A DNA stretch of 64,000 nucleotides from Bacteroides zoogleoformans (GCF_002998435.1 NZ_CP027231.1:2645001-2709000); one strand, 5' to 3'; counted from the stretch's first letter, positions 1 to 9,225 are shown. The notes: generated by a model from the sequence alone, not told the origin. A program made the numbers and translations.

Positions 1-7
1 GATGGTA

Positions 8-41
8 AGAAACAAACTTATTTTTGTCTATATTTGTTTCT
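8..41. repeat. 9-bp inverted repeat in a leader
   Basis: AGAAACAAA (8-16) and TTTGTTTCT (33-41) form perfect inverted arms. They lie just downstream of the leftward -7 box at 48-55, so they would fall in the 5' leader of the gene beyond the left edge. They could be a regulatory hairpin or an operator. Confidence 0.4.
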
Positions 42-47
42 TGTATG

Positions 48-118
48 CAAAAGTACATAAAAAGCATGAGCTTTTTACACCGGCATAATAAAGAAATCAT
101 TTTTTTCTTTAGAGGAAA
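48..118. repeat. 71-bp inverted repeat, left copy
   Basis: This stretch is identical, in reverse complement, to 51603-51673. It contains a TACTTTTG -7 box reading leftward (48-55) and the hairpin-like operator AAAAAGC-ATGA-GCTTTTT (about 59-76). The identity stops exactly at the -7 box. It therefore looks like a shared promoter/operator cassette, here serving a gene to the left of the window on the minus strand. Seen directly in the sequence. Confidence 0.85.
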
Positions 119-260
119 GATAGCATAAAAATTCGGTTCTGTAAGCAAGTCGCATTGATGTTTGACAGATTGTTTCCACATTCGGTGCGGCGAACAAGTG
201 TTTAGGGAATTCCCTATGTAACTTTGGGGAAAATCTGCTGTATGAGGAAAAATCCGGCAT

Positions 261-268
261 TATCTTTG
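261..268 (+). promoter_or_regulatory. Putative -7 promoter box (TATCTTTG)
   Basis: This matches the Bacteroidetes sigma-ABfr -7 consensus TAnnTTTG, 45 bp upstream of the ATG at 314. A -33 TTTG at the usual spacing is not obvious. Confidence 0.5.
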
Positions 269-313
269 TGATGTGGAGAGATAGATAGGTGTTAAATCAA
301 AAAATAGATAAGT

Positions 314-1708
314 ATGAAAAAGATTGTTTTTTTATCGCTTTTTGCCTTGTGCCTCCCTTGGACATTGGTGGCACAAAGTGTAGATGACGACCTTTACTAC
401 GTTCCTTCCAAGAAAAAAAAGGAGGTGAGGCAAGAGAAGAAAGCAACCGAGCCGACGGAGGAGATCGTAATAAAGTCGGATGCACCGGCCACTGTATATT
501 CATCACGGGGTAATACTACTGTTGTCGTAAAAGGACGTAAGGGTAACGTCCGTGATGTGGACGAATACAATCGTCGTTATGATTCCCGCAAGAATGACTT
601 TGTGATGAAGAATGACACGCTGTACATTGAAGAAAAAGAACAGCCGGAACCGGATGGAGAGTGGGTTGGCGGCCGTTTCGAAGGTTCGGAAGATGATTAC
701 GAGTATGCTACCCGTATAATCCGCTTCCGCAATCCCCGTTATGCCATCAGCATCAGTAGCCCGCTGTATTGGGATGTGGTGTATGGGCTGAATTCGTGGG
801 AGTGGAATGTATATACCGATGGTCTGTATGCTTATGCTTTCCCAACATTTACGAACCGTTTATGGTGGGATTGGCGATACAATTCTTATGGCTGGTGGGG
901 CGGTTATCCCTACTATGGCTGGGGATGGAACGGCTGGTATGGCCCGGACTGGCACTTTGGATTCAGCTGGGGAGGCTGGTACGGAGGTAGCTGGTGGGGA
1001 TATCATCATTACTATCCTCCTTATTATGGCGGCTGGTATCATGGAGGCGACTATTGGGGAGGAGGCTATGGCCGGGACAGGAGAAGTGTTTATACCAATC
1101 GCCGTTCGTCCGGTCCGTCTCATGTATATCGGAATAACGTAGGCTCAACTCGCCGCTCTTCACAATATATCAACAGTGGAGAGACAGCACGCAGAAGCTT
1201 GCAAAACGACCGGGAGAATGCCGGATACATAAGAAGAAGTGCGAGCGACGGAACCCGTCGTGTTATCGGTACGCGTTCTTCGTCCTCATCTTCTTCAGAG
1301 GTGCGTAGGGAAGCGGCCGGTCGCATGGATGCTTCTTCCACTCGTCGTTCGGTTTATACTCGTCCGAGCAGTACCCGTAGAAACTCATACGGGGACAATG
1401 TGGAAAGCACCCGTCGTACGATGGACGTAAACCGTTCAAGCGAGTTTAGTCGTTCATACTCTACCGAGTCTTCGCCTCGCAGAAGCTCAAGCTATAGCAG
1501 AGGGTCTTCCGAAACGCGCAGTTATTCTAATGACAACAATACCACAAGACGCTCTTACAATGATACGCGCTCGTACAGTAACAGTCGTTCATCTTCCGAC
1601 TTTTCTTCCGGCAGCAGCTCTCGCTCCTTTTCCGGCGGCGGTTCTTCCGGTGGTGGAGGTGAAACTCGTCGTTCCAGCAGTGGTGGCGGTTCCACCAGAA
1701 GAAGATAA
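314..1708 (+). CDS. Secreted Tyr/Trp/Gly- and Arg/Ser-rich hypothetical protein
   Basis: Unrecognised beyond its composition. Residues 1-20 form a signal peptide with likely cleavage after VAQ. Next comes a charged segment to about residue 150. A strongly aromatic and Gly-rich region follows (about 170-255, many WW, YY and GG). The C-terminal half (about 255-464) is dominated by RRS/TRRS and Ser runs and is probably disordered. It ends in a Gly/Ser stretch. It lies 24 bp upstream of a FadL-like barrel gene on the same strand, so the two are probably co-transcribed. An envelope or outer-membrane role is inferred; no enzymatic motif is visible. Confidence 0.75.
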   Translation: MKKIVFLSLFALCLPWTLVAQSVDDDLYYVPSKKKKEVRQEKKATEPTEEIVIKSDAPATVYSSRGNTTVVVKGRKGNVRDVDEYNRRYDSRKNDFVMKNDTLYIEEKEQPEPDGEWVGGRFEGSEDDYEYATRIIRFRNPRYAISISSPLYWDVVYGLNSWEWNVYTDGLYAYAFPTFTNRLWWDWRYNSYGWWGGYPYYGWGWNGWYGPDWHFGFSWGGWYGGSWWGYHHYYPPYYGGWYHGGDYWGGGYGRDRRSVYTNRRSSGPSHVYRNNVGSTRRSSQYINSGETARRSLQNDRENAGYIRRSASDGTRRVIGTRSSSSSSSEVRREAAGRMDASSTRRSVYTRPSSTRRNSYGDNVESTRRTMDVNRSSEFSRSYSTESSPRRSSSYSRGSSETRSYSNDNNTTRRSYNDTRSYSNSRSSSDFSSGSSSRSFSGGGSSGGGGETRRSSSGGGSTRRR

Positions 1709-1732
1709 TTGAGTATTAAACAAGAACGAATC

Positions 1733-3313
1733 ATGGAAAAGAAAATAGGAATGATGGCCCTAACCATGCTTGCTGCTGTAAGTGTAAGGGCGCAATCGGC
1801 ATACGATGCCACGAATATTGCAAGTAGCGACCTGAATGGTACCGCCCGCTTTGTAGGCATGGGCGGCGCTATGGGGGCATTGGGAGGAGATATTTCGACT
1901 ATCGGTACGAATCCGGCAGGTATCGGCCTGTATCGGAGCAACGATGCCATGTTCTCTTTGAGCTTCTCAAGTGTCGGTACGGAGAGTAAAATCGGTGGAC
2001 AGACGTTTAATGTGGATAAGAATCACTGGAGCTTTGATAATATGGGTTTCGTGCTTTCTACAAAGGTGGGAAATCAAACGGCATTGCGTTATGTGAATTT
2101 TGCTTTTAATTATAAGAAGCAGAAGTCATTCTTTCGCACAACCGATATGGCCGGACAATTGAAATTTTCGCAAATAGATTTGATGACAAATCAGGCAAAT
2201 AGAATGTATCAGTATAACTCGGTTGATTTGTTGGAGTTGAAGGAGAAGCAAAAAAATCCATATGATGATAATAGAGTAGGCTGGTTGGGTGCTTTGGCTT
2301 TTGATGCCGATTTGATTGCAACAGACGACAACCCCAAGGCTCCTTTTTATAACTTCGGGTATGAGCCTTATGCGAAATATCGCTCTCGCGAAACGGGAGG
2401 GGTGCAACGGTATGATTTTAATCTCGCTTTGAATGTTCAGGATCGTGTCTATCTTGGTTTTACCGTTGGGGCAAACGATGTGGACTACCGTAAATCCTAT
2501 TATTATTCGGAGGAAAATAAGAAAATAGGCGATACTTATACCCTTAGTAGTGAAAATGGTATTGAAGGCATCGGATGGGATGCCACATTGGGCGTCATAG
2601 TTCGTCCTTTTGCCGAATCGCCGTTGCGTTTGGGGGTGGCAATACATACTCCCACCTACTATAGCTTGACTTATAGGACAAGGGCTGCTATAGAATCGAA
2701 CCTTTGGTATAAGAATGATAAAACAGGCGAACAGTTTCAGAAAAAGAAATCGTTTAGCACCTACTATGAGTTGAATGATAAAGATATGAAACGGGAGTTC
2801 GACCTGAGCACTCCGTGGAGATATAATGTCAGTTTAGGATATACGGTAGGAAGTAGTTTAGCTTTAGGTGCCGAGTATGAGTATGAAGATCTCTCTTCAA
2901 TGAAGTTCTATTATCCTGAAGGCGATGAGATGGAGTTTGAAACAGAACAGGTAAAGTTGACCGATAAAGGCGTACACACTTTTCGTGTGGGGGCGGAATA
3001 TAAGGTTATTCCTCAGTTTGCACTGCGCATGGGCTATACCAATTCTTCTGCTGCTTATCGGGCCGATGCGGTCAAGGTACTGTCTCCAAACTCGATTAAT
3101 ACGGATACTGACTTTTCCAATGCCAAGTCTTTGAGTAATTATACATTGGGTATTGGTTATAGAGGGACGTCGTTTTATGCTGATTTGACGTATAAGTATT
3201 CTACTCAGAAAGCGGACTTATATCCTTTTGCTTTCTCAGACGACAGACCGGCTGTGACTAAAGTAACCAATACACGCAGTCAGGTGTTGTTTACTTTGGG
3301 AATGCGATTCTAA
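1733..3313 (+). CDS. OmpP1/FadL-family outer membrane protein
   Basis: 526-residue beta-barrel of the FadL/OmpP1 family (often labelled hemin receptor in Bacteroides), which carries hydrophobic ligands across the outer membrane. The ATG at 1733 gives a clean signal peptide (cleavage after VRAQ, residue 21); an upstream TTG at 1709 in the same frame is less likely. The N-terminal stretch rich in GMGGA, GTNPAG and IGLYRS matches the FadL hatch region. The protein ends in an aromatic residue (GMRF), as barrels do. The ligand cannot be told from sequence. Confidence 0.85.
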   Translation: MEKKIGMMALTMLAAVSVRAQSAYDATNIASSDLNGTARFVGMGGAMGALGGDISTIGTNPAGIGLYRSNDAMFSLSFSSVGTESKIGGQTFNVDKNHWSFDNMGFVLSTKVGNQTALRYVNFAFNYKKQKSFFRTTDMAGQLKFSQIDLMTNQANRMYQYNSVDLLELKEKQKNPYDDNRVGWLGALAFDADLIATDDNPKAPFYNFGYEPYAKYRSRETGGVQRYDFNLALNVQDRVYLGFTVGANDVDYRKSYYYSEENKKIGDTYTLSSENGIEGIGWDATLGVIVRPFAESPLRLGVAIHTPTYYSLTYRTRAAIESNLWYKNDKTGEQFQKKKSFSTYYELNDKDMKREFDLSTPWRYNVSLGYTVGSSLALGAEYEYEDLSSMKFYYPEGDEMEFETEQVKLTDKGVHTFRVGAEYKVIPQFALRMGYTNSSAAYRADAVKVLSPNSINTDTDFSNAKSLSNYTLGIGYRGTSFYADLTYKYSTQKADLYPFAFSDDRPAVTKVTNTRSQVLFTLGMRF

Positions 3314-3354
3314 AAGCTGTTTCGATTGACAAACCGGTAGTTTTAAGCAACAAA

Positions 3355-3425
3355 CATAAACGGTGGTGCCCAGAATCAGATGATGTATATGCTGTCATTC
3401 TGATTTTGGGCACCGCCGTTTTATG
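3355..3425. terminator. Bidirectional terminator hairpin
   Basis: A long imperfect inverted repeat lies between two convergent genes. CATAAACGGTGGTGCCCA pairs with TGGGCACCGCCGTTTTATG, and AGAATCAGA / TCTGATTTT continue the stem. It probably ends both the FadL-like gene and the minus-strand barrel operon. Confidence 0.75.
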
Positions 3426-3444
3426 TTTATACTCAGAAATTAAA

Positions 3445-4350
3445 CTACCAATACCATGCCACTCCCAACGAGTAAGGAGACACTTCCGGGCCTTTACCTT
3501 TTTGGAATAATCCTTGAGCGGAATAGCGCAAATAGAAGCCTATATTGGCATAACCGGCTTGCGCCAACAAGCCTATGCCTACGGGGCGTACATACATTCC
3601 TTTACCCATTGTCTGTTTTTTGCCTTCGTTGATTCGTGAGAACGATTTTACATGATGGCGAATCTCTATTTCAGGTCCGGCATTGAAGAAGAGTTTGCAT
3701 TGCCCTATTCTTTGTTGCCATTCCAGCAATATGGGTATGCGGAAGAAGAAGTGGCGGAGGCGGCTTTGGCTGTAATGGGTATTTTCATTGCCGGCAGTGA
3801 GTATGCTGCTACCGTCTCCTTTCAGCAAGGCGTGGTTGCCGTCCACGCTGAAAGAACGGTAACCCCAATTTACTCCGGCATTGATGCCCCAATGCGGGTT
3901 CTTCTTGAACTTATGACTGGTGGCCAATATATTGAAACCGAACTCCCACGACTTCGACAAGTCGAGCATAATCTTATCGCTTGTATCGAAAGAAAAGAAG
4001 TCGCCTGACAACCAACTATAGCCTATAAATATACCGGAGCAATGCGGGTCATAGGAGTTATATCTCTTTTTTCTGGGGATGAAAGGCAGGGCATCCAGAA
4101 ACGTACGCCTGTCTGCATCCGTTTTTTCAAGATACACACCTTCAAAAATCTGCACCTCTTTTTTTTCACCCTCCTCTAATTGTTCCTCATATACTTTGAT
4201 GCGCATGTCTCCTTGCCCTTTCCGGATGATGATGGAGTCGCCTTTGGTTTCTACAACAGCTTTCTGTTCGGGGTTGTTGGGCTGTTGTGCCGCCATGCGG
4301 GCTGTCGGTGCAGCAAGCAGGCAGGTCAGAATCATAATCTTGGTTTTCAT
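3445..4350 (-). CDS. Outer membrane beta-barrel protein (porin family)
   Basis: 301 residues with a signal peptide (cleavage near MAAQ, residue 21), a charged N-terminal segment and a C-terminal half of alternating aromatic/polar strands ending in VAWYW, as in small PorT-like barrels. It is the last gene of a minus-strand set led by an ECF sigma factor, with 24 bp to the gene upstream. That suggests it is a target or partner of the sigma system. Exact function unknown. Confidence 0.7.
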   Translation of the reverse strand: MKTKIMILTCLLAAPTARMAAQQPNNPEQKAVVETKGDSIIIRKGQGDMRIKVYEEQLEEGEKKEVQIFEGVYLEKTDADRRTFLDALPFIPRKKRYNSYDPHCSGIFIGYSWLSGDFFSFDTSDKIMLDLSKSWEFGFNILATSHKFKKNPHWGINAGVNWGYRSFSVDGNHALLKGDGSSILTAGNENTHYSQSRLRHFFFRIPILLEWQQRIGQCKLFFNAGPEIEIRHHVKSFSRINEGKKQTMGKGMYVRPVGIGLLAQAGYANIGFYLRYSAQGLFQKGKGPEVSPYSLGVAWYW

Positions 4351-4374
4351 ATATTTAATGTGTTTTGAGAATTG

Positions 4375-4845
4375 TCATTGTGGTTTATAGAGCATCTCCA
4401 GCATCTCTTTTTCGCCAAGGCTGCCTTCAATGTAGATAAGCGTTCCCATGGATGCTTTGCCTATTTTAAAAATGATGTAACGGTTCAGTATTTTTCCGTT
4501 TCGTTTCACCTCTTCCAGTTGGTAATAAGCGCTACGCAGAATTCCGTTTTCCATTACCTCCTGCGCTTTTTTTACATTGTTCTGCTTGTCGCGGGCGATG
4601 GCTTGTTGTATTACCTGCTGATAGGGAGTTATGTTTTTGAACACAAGACTTTTGTAGGTTGTCATTCGGTATGACTTCAGGATACCGCCATTCAGTTCCA
4701 CTCTGGTGACGTCTGTTCGCTCGCCGTACTTGTCGAACAAGCCGGCTATTTGCAGCCCTTCTTGCGCTCGGACAATGACCGGCAGGAAAGTCAGCAGTGC
4801 AAAAAGGGAAATGCTTCGTAAATAAATCGGTATATTTGTTTTCAT
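4375..4845 (-). CDS. DUF6108-like secreted protein
   Basis: 156 residues, signal peptide 1-27 (cleavage after VRAQ). The remaining domain is mixed alpha/beta, of the kind annotated as DUF6108 in Bacteroides, and sits between sigma-factor and barrel genes. Its conserved-looking core (YKSLVFKN, ILRSAYYQLEEV) has no catalytic signature I recognise. The family name is from memory of the neighbourhood and sequence style, so it is tentative. Confidence 0.6.
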   Translation of the reverse strand: MKTNIPIYLRSISLFALLTFLPVIVRAQEGLQIAGLFDKYGERTDVTRVELNGGILKSYRMTTYKSLVFKNITPYQQVIQQAIARDKQNNVKKAQEVMENGILRSAYYQLEEVKRNGKILNRYIIFKIGKASMGTLIYIEGSLGEKEMLEMLYKPQ

Positions 4846-4858
4846 GACACGGTATATA

Positions 4859-5311
4859 TTAATGCTGAAACAGCAGGCTGCTTAAATCATCATCGGTGAA
4901 ACCTGCATTCTGCAAGGCCTCCAAAGCTTTCACTTCTATCAGTTTCTTGTCAGTATAGCATCGACCGTCGATGATGACATAATTCTTGGCAACCGATGGA
5001 AGCGATATTGTTTTAGCTATTCCTATGAACAGAAGTAATCCGGCGGCGATGCCGGTCAGTGTGTAGAGCGTGCGATGCAGGAGACGCGATTGGGGGGCAT
5101 GCGTTGCTTCAAGGCTTCTGTTTTCCTTTTCGCTTACTTCCTTTTGGTCTTTCCGGCTTTCTGCTTCTTGGGCCAGATAGGCAAATAGGGGATGATATAT
5201 TTGGAGATGTTCCGGAATGTCATCCTTCTTAAAAAAACGGCGGAGTTCACGTTCCTCTTCGCAGGAAGTTGTTCCTTCAAAGTATTTGTTCAACAGTTCG
5301 TCTATGTTCAT
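4859..5311 (-). CDS. Anti-sigma-like single-pass membrane protein
   Basis: 150 residues from the ATG at 5311, which overlaps the sigma gene's TGA as ATGA; a longer frame upstream only re-reads the sigma gene. The N-terminal ~45 residues (NIDELLNKYFEGTTSCEEE) resemble the start of Bacteroidetes anti-sigma/FecR-like regulators. One membrane helix lies around residues 88-106, followed by a short extracytoplasmic tail. The overlap implies translational coupling. A role holding the ECF sigma factor at the membrane is inferred from context. Confidence 0.65.
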   Translation of the reverse strand: MNIDELLNKYFEGTTSCEEERELRRFFKKDDIPEHLQIYHPLFAYLAQEAESRKDQKEVSEKENRSLEATHAPQSRLLHRTLYTLTGIAAGLLLFIGIAKTISLPSVAKNYVIIDGRCYTDKKLIEVKALEALQNAGFTDDDLSSLLFQH

Positions 5312-5829
5312 GGCTCGTTTCTCCTTTTTCTTTCTTGTATGGTTTGTAGGTAGATGTCTCTGACTTTTTTTCTTGCTCTTGACAGATTGCTCCGGATAGC
5401 TTCCGCTCCGCATCCCGTAATTGCCGCTATCTCATCCGTTTCGTACTCCTCTATATCTTTCATTCGCATGATGGTGCGTTGCAGGTTGGGTAGCGAGTCG
5501 ATGATTTTATGCATCAGTTGCATTTCATCTTTAATTTCCAATAATCGTTCCGGCGTGCCTGTTGGGGCTGTTGCCTGAACCGTGTCGAGAGATAACTTAT
5601 CATCATGTCTGCTTCGCCACATGTCTATGCAGATGTTGTGCGTCAATGTCATGGCAAATGCTTCGATGCTTTGGTATTTCTCCAATTCAAGCCTTTTGTT
5701 CCAAAGCTTGAGTAAGGTTTCCTGAACGGCATCTTCTGCATCTTCCGGTCCATTGGTCAGCTTCCTTGCATAGTTCAATAGCTTGGCACGGAGTGGAAGA
5801 ACGGTTATTTGAAATTGTTTAAGTTCCAT
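5308..5829 (-). CDS. ECF-type RNA polymerase sigma factor
   Basis: 173 residues with sigma-70 region 2 (about 10-80, with DAEDAVQETLLKLW) and region 4 (about 115-165, ending in a helix-turn-helix, DEIAAITGCGAEAIRSNLSR). It directs RNA polymerase to its own regulon. It heads a minus-strand set with an anti-sigma-like protein, a DUF6108-like protein and an outer-membrane barrel. The signal it responds to is unknown. Confidence 0.9.
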   Translation of the reverse strand: MELKQFQITVLPLRAKLLNYARKLTNGPEDAEDAVQETLLKLWNKRLELEKYQSIEAFAMTLTHNICIDMWRSRHDDKLSLDTVQATAPTGTPERLLEIKDEMQLMHKIIDSLPNLQRTIMRMKDIEEYETDEIAAITGCGAEAIRSNLSRARKKVRDIYLQTIQERKRRNEP

Positions 5830-5880
5830 TTACACTGATATGACGAATGAGAAATACAAACGTGACATCAAAAAAAGAAA

Positions 5881-5917
5881 AAAAAGGAGCCTCTGTTTCC
5901 CAACAGGCTCCTTTTTA
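5881..5917 (-). terminator. Intrinsic terminator after rubrerythrin
   Basis: AAAAAGGAGCCT and AGGCTCCTTTTT form a GC-rich stem with flanking A/T runs, 25 bp past the rubrerythrin stop on the minus strand. Confidence 0.8.
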
Positions 5918-5941
5918 TCGTATTATGAGAATTGTGGCGGA

Positions 5942-6499
5942 TTATTTTTTGAAATAACGGTTGTACAATCCTTCAAAACCTTTGCCGTGACGGGCTTCGT
6001 CTTTAGCCATTTCGTGAACCGTGTCGTGGATGGCATCCAGATTCAATGCTTTGGCACGGGTGGCAATGCGCTTCTTGTCTTCGCATGCGCCGCATTCGGC
6101 ATTCATTCTCTTTTCAAGGTTGGTTTTGGTGTCCCATACACAGTCGCCCAGCAATTCGGCAAACTTGGAAGCATGCTCTGCTTCTTCCCAAGCGAAACGT
6201 TTGAAGGCTTCTGCTATTTCAGGGTAACCTTCACGGTCGGCCTGGCGGCTCATGGCCAGATACATGCCTACTTCCGTGCATTCGCCCATGAAGTGGTTGT
6301 TCAGGTCTTTAATCATTTCGTCGTCGCAACCTTTGGCCACACCTATTACGTGCTCGTCGGCAAACACCAACGGGCCGTCGGCTTTTGCTTCTTCAACTTC
6401 CACGAACTTGCTGGCAGGAGCTTTACACAAAGGACATTTCTCGGGAGCTGCGTCTCCCTCATGAACGTAACCGCAGACAGTACATCTAAATTTCTTCAT
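5942..6499 (-). CDS. rbr: Rubrerythrin (N-terminal rubredoxin domain)
   Basis: 185 residues. A rubredoxin-type FeS4 site comes first (CTVCGY at 5-10 and CPLC near 22-25), followed by a ferritin-like di-iron domain with paired ExxH motifs ([33 protein letters not shown]). This 'reverse' order is known for peroxide-reducing rubrerythrins of anaerobes, which reduce H2O2 with electrons from NADH via a reductase. The gene lies 25 bp after a Fur/PerR regulator on the same strand, so control by that repressor is likely. Confidence 0.92.
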   Translation of the reverse strand: MKKFRCTVCGYVHEGDAAPEKCPLCKAPASKFVEVEEAKADGPLVFADEHVIGVAKGCDDEMIKDLNNHFMGECTEVGMYLAMSRQADREGYPEIAEAFKRFAWEEAEHASKFAELLGDCVWDTKTNLEKRMNAECGACEDKKRIATRAKALNLDAIHDTVHEMAKDEARHGKGFEGLYNRYFKK

Positions 6500-6524
6500 T
6501 TTTCTCAGATTTTAATTAGTTGAA

Positions 6525-6959
6525 TTAGTTATTGTTTGTTGTATCCGAACACGCCTGTTCGATACAGTGTTTACAGATTCCCTTATAATAGTAGTGCATT
6601 TCTTGTATGTCGTGTCCTTCCGTATCCGTTATTTCCGGTTGCCTGCACAATGCTTTGCTTTGCAGGTCGTATATTCTTCCGCAGCGTTTGCATAAGAAGT
6701 GGGCATGCGGTGAAGTGTCGGCGTCGTAACAGGTGTTCTTGTCATCAATCGTCAGTGTTTGGGCGGCGCCCTGTTCGCTCAACAGCTTCAATGTGTTGTA
6801 CACGGTTGTTTTCGACAGGGTAGGGATGCCCGGGGCCAATGCTGTGTATATTTCATCTACCGTGGGGTGTGTGTGATGCTCCATCAGATAGTTCATGACG
6901 GCTATCCGTTGCAGGGAAGGTTTTATGCTGTGTTCTCGCAGTCGTTTGATGGCATCCAT
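6525..6959 (-). CDS. Fur/PerR-family transcriptional regulator
   Basis: 144 residues. N-terminal winged helix (about 1-85), then a metal-binding dimerisation domain with two CxxC pairs (CKRC, CKHC) and a HAHFLC histidine cluster. Fur-family proteins repress iron- or peroxide-responsive genes. Co-transcription with rubrerythrin points to PerR rather than Fur, but residues alone do not settle that. A 13-bp palindrome in its own leader suggests autoregulation. Confidence 0.88.
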   Translation of the reverse strand: MDAIKRLREHSIKPSLQRIAVMNYLMEHHTHPTVDEIYTALAPGIPTLSKTTVYNTLKLLSEQGAAQTLTIDDKNTCYDADTSPHAHFLCKRCGRIYDLQSKALCRQPEITDTEGHDIQEMHYYYKGICKHCIEQACSDTTNNN

Positions 6960-6979
6960 CTTGTTTCGTTCTCTAAACT

Positions 6980-6992
6980 TGTAATAGTTACA
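6980..6992. promoter_or_regulatory. Candidate Fur/PerR operator
   Basis: TGTAA-TAG-TTACA is a perfect 13-bp palindrome between the promoter (7008-7015) and the start codon of the Fur-family gene. Its position fits autorepression. The assignment to this regulator is inference. Confidence 0.5.
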
Positions 6993-7007
6993 TTTTTACT
7001 TCTCTTG

Positions 7008-7038
7008 CAAAGGTAGGAACTTCTTTGCAGTAACCAAA
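7008..7038 (-). promoter_or_regulatory. Promoter of the Fur-family/rbr operon
   Basis: On the minus strand, TTTG (7035-7038) is followed after 19 bp by TACCTTTG (7008-7015), a good match to the Bacteroides -33/-7 pattern. Confidence 0.7.
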
Positions 7039-7183
7039 ATATTTCGATATTTTTTTAGCGACCGCCTTGAATCCGGCGGGGGACTTCAGAGGTTTGTTTG
7101 CAAAAGGCTCTGCCACATGATAGACTGTTTGTAGATAATGATTTTTTATCAACGGAGATTCGGAACGTGAAACTCCCGATTGT

Positions 7184-7216
7184 TTTGGCTTAATTGAAGA
7201 AAATAGCGTACTTTTG
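7184..7216 (+). promoter_or_regulatory. nadE promoter
   Basis: TTTG (7184-7187), a 21-bp spacer and TACTTTTG (7209-7216), 30 bp upstream of the nadE start. Confidence 0.7.
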
Positions 7217-7245
7217 CGTCGGTAATCTACATAGCAAGCATCTTT

Positions 7246-9225
7246 ATGAATTACGGATATGTAAAAGTTGCAGCGGCTGTGCCCCGCGTTAAGGTGGCGG
7301 GCTGCCGGTTCAATGTCGAACAGATAAAGAAAGAAATCATCACGGCCCACCGGAAAGGGGTGCAAATCATGGTCTTTCCGGAGCTGTGCATCACCGGATA
7401 TACATGCGGCGACCTTTTCGCGCAGCAACTTCTGCTCGAAGAGGCCGAAACAGGGCTGATGCAGATTCTCAATGACACATGCCGGCTGGATATCATCGCG
7501 ATATTGGGGATGCCCGTAGCGTGCAATGGCGTGTTGCTCAATGTAGCGGTTGTCATTCAGAAAGGAAAGGTGCTGGGAGTTGTCCCCAAAACGTATCTTC
7601 CCAACTACAAGGAGTTCTATGAGAAGCGTTGGTTCACTTCGGCCGCCGAAATCTCTGACAAGAGTGTACGCCTCTGCGGGCAGATGCTTCCGATGGGGCA
7701 GAATCTGTTATTTGAAACGGCGGACGTCACGTTTGGAATTGAGATTTGCGAGGACCTGTGGGCACCCATTCCGCCCGGCTCCACATTGGCTTTGCAAGGG
7801 GCGGAACTGATATTCAATCTTTCGGCCGACACTGAAGCCATCGGTAAGCATGCCTATCTGCGTTCGCTTATCAGTCAGCAGTCTGCGCGCTGCATCTCCG
7901 GCTATGTATTCAGCTCGTGCGGTTTTGGCGAGTCTACCACGGATGTGGTGTTTGCAGGCAATGGGTTGATTTATGAGAATGGTAACTTATTAGCATCGGG
8001 CAAACGCTTCTCTTTCGAGGAGCAGATGGTGGTGAGTGAGATAGACGTGGATTATCTGCGTGCCGAGCGCAGAGTCAATACCACTTTTGCTGCCTGTCGT
8101 GCCCGTTGTGTTTCGGAACCTGCCGTCCGCATCTCTGCCGAAAAAGTGAATGGCAAGGCGCTGGACCTGACGCGTACCTACAATCCGCATCCGTTTGTTC
8201 CGCAGGGCATTGCCTTAGATGAGCGTTGCGAAGAGGTTTTCTCCATTCAGGTGTCCGGGCTGGCACGGCGTCTGGTGCATACCAATGCCAAGAGTGCTGT
8301 TGTAGGAATCTCCGGAGGATTGGACTCTACATTGGCTTTGCTGGTTTGCGTAAAGACATTTGATAAATTGGGATGGCCTCGCCAAGGCATTATCGGTGTG
8401 ACCATGCCGGGATTTGGGACAACTAATCGTACGTATATCAATGCTCTCAACCTGATGAAGTCCCTCGGCGTGACAATACGTGAGGTCAGCATCAAGGAAG
8501 CCTGCATCCGGCACTTCAAAGACATCGGCCATGACATTGATGTGCACGATGTGGTATATGAAAATGCCCAGGCTCGCGAACGTACCCAGATTTTGATGGA
8601 CATCGCCAATCAGACTTGGGGCATGGTGATAGGTACCGGCGACCTTTCGGAACTGGCTTTGGGGTGGGCCACCTATAACGGCGACCACATGTCCATGTAC
8701 GGTGTGAATGCCGGCATTCCCAAAACATTGGTGAAACATTTGGTGAAGTGGGTGGCGGAACATGACATGGACGATGCCTCACGTGTCACGCTGCTCGATA
8801 TCGTAGATACTCCCATCAGTCCGGAGCTTATTCCGGCAGATGAAAACGGCAACATCAGTCAGGTGACCGAAGATTTGGTAGGCCCCTACGAACTTCATGA
8901 TTTCTTCCTATACTATTTCATGCGTTGCGGTTTCCCGCCTGCCAAGATTTTCTTCTTGGCTGCGCGTACTTTCAAGGGAGTATATGATGAGGAGACCATT
9001 CGGAAATGGTTGCAGACTTTCTACCGCCGTTTTTTCAATCAGCAATTCAAGCGTTCCTGTTTGCCCGATGGGCCGAAAGTGGGAAGTGTTTCTCTTAGTC
9101 CGCGCAGCGATTGGAGGATGCCGAGCGATGCGGAGGGGGAGATATGGGGAGAGGCAACCACGCATTCAAACTATCCAGCAGCACAGGCGACTGCTTGCTT
9201 ACCCCCCATGAGTAGAACTGAGTGA
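7246..9225 (+). CDS. nadE: Glutamine-dependent NAD+ synthetase
   Basis: 659 residues. It makes NAD+ from deamido-NAD, ATP and glutamine. An N-terminal nitrilase-type glutaminase domain carries the Glu/Lys/Cys triad (FPELCITGY near 47, PKTYLPNY near 113, GIEICEDLW near 168). A C-terminal synthetase domain carries the ATP P-loop SGGLDST (near 352-360). The last ~30 residues after WRMPSDA look unlike the expected family tail and run 131 bp into a convergent gene. The end may therefore have been replaced; the catalytic parts are intact. Confidence 0.93.
   Translation: MNYGYVKVAAAVPRVKVAGCRFNVEQIKKEIITAHRKGVQIMVFPELCITGYTCGDLFAQQLLLEEAETGLMQILNDTCRLDIIAILGMPVACNGVLLNVAVVIQKGKVLGVVPKTYLPNYKEFYEKRWFTSAAEISDKSVRLCGQMLPMGQNLLFETADVTFGIEICEDLWAPIPPGSTLALQGAELIFNLSADTEAIGKHAYLRSLISQQSARCISGYVFSSCGFGESTTDVVFAGNGLIYENGNLLASGKRFSFEEQMVVSEIDVDYLRAERRVNTTFAACRARCVSEPAVRISAEKVNGKALDLTRTYNPHPFVPQGIALDERCEEVFSIQVSGLARRLVHTNAKSAVVGISGGLDSTLALLVCVKTFDKLGWPRQGIIGVTMPGFGTTNRTYINALNLMKSLGVTIREVSIKEACIRHFKDIGHDIDVHDVVYENAQARERTQILMDIANQTWGMVIGTGDLSELALGWATYNGDHMSMYGVNAGIPKTLVKHLVKWVAEHDMDDASRVTLLDIVDTPISPELIPADENGNISQVTEDLVGPYELHDFFLYYFMRCGFPPAKIFFLAARTFKGVYDEETIRKWLQTFYRRFFNQQFKRSCLPDGPKVGSVSLSPRSDWRMPSDAEGEIWGEATTHSNYPAAQATACLPPMSRTE

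Noticed and set aside
48..118. Inverted repeat as the ends of an insertion sequence
   Set aside because: The copies are 51.5 kb apart with ordinary chromosomal genes between, and no transposase or target duplication is visible.
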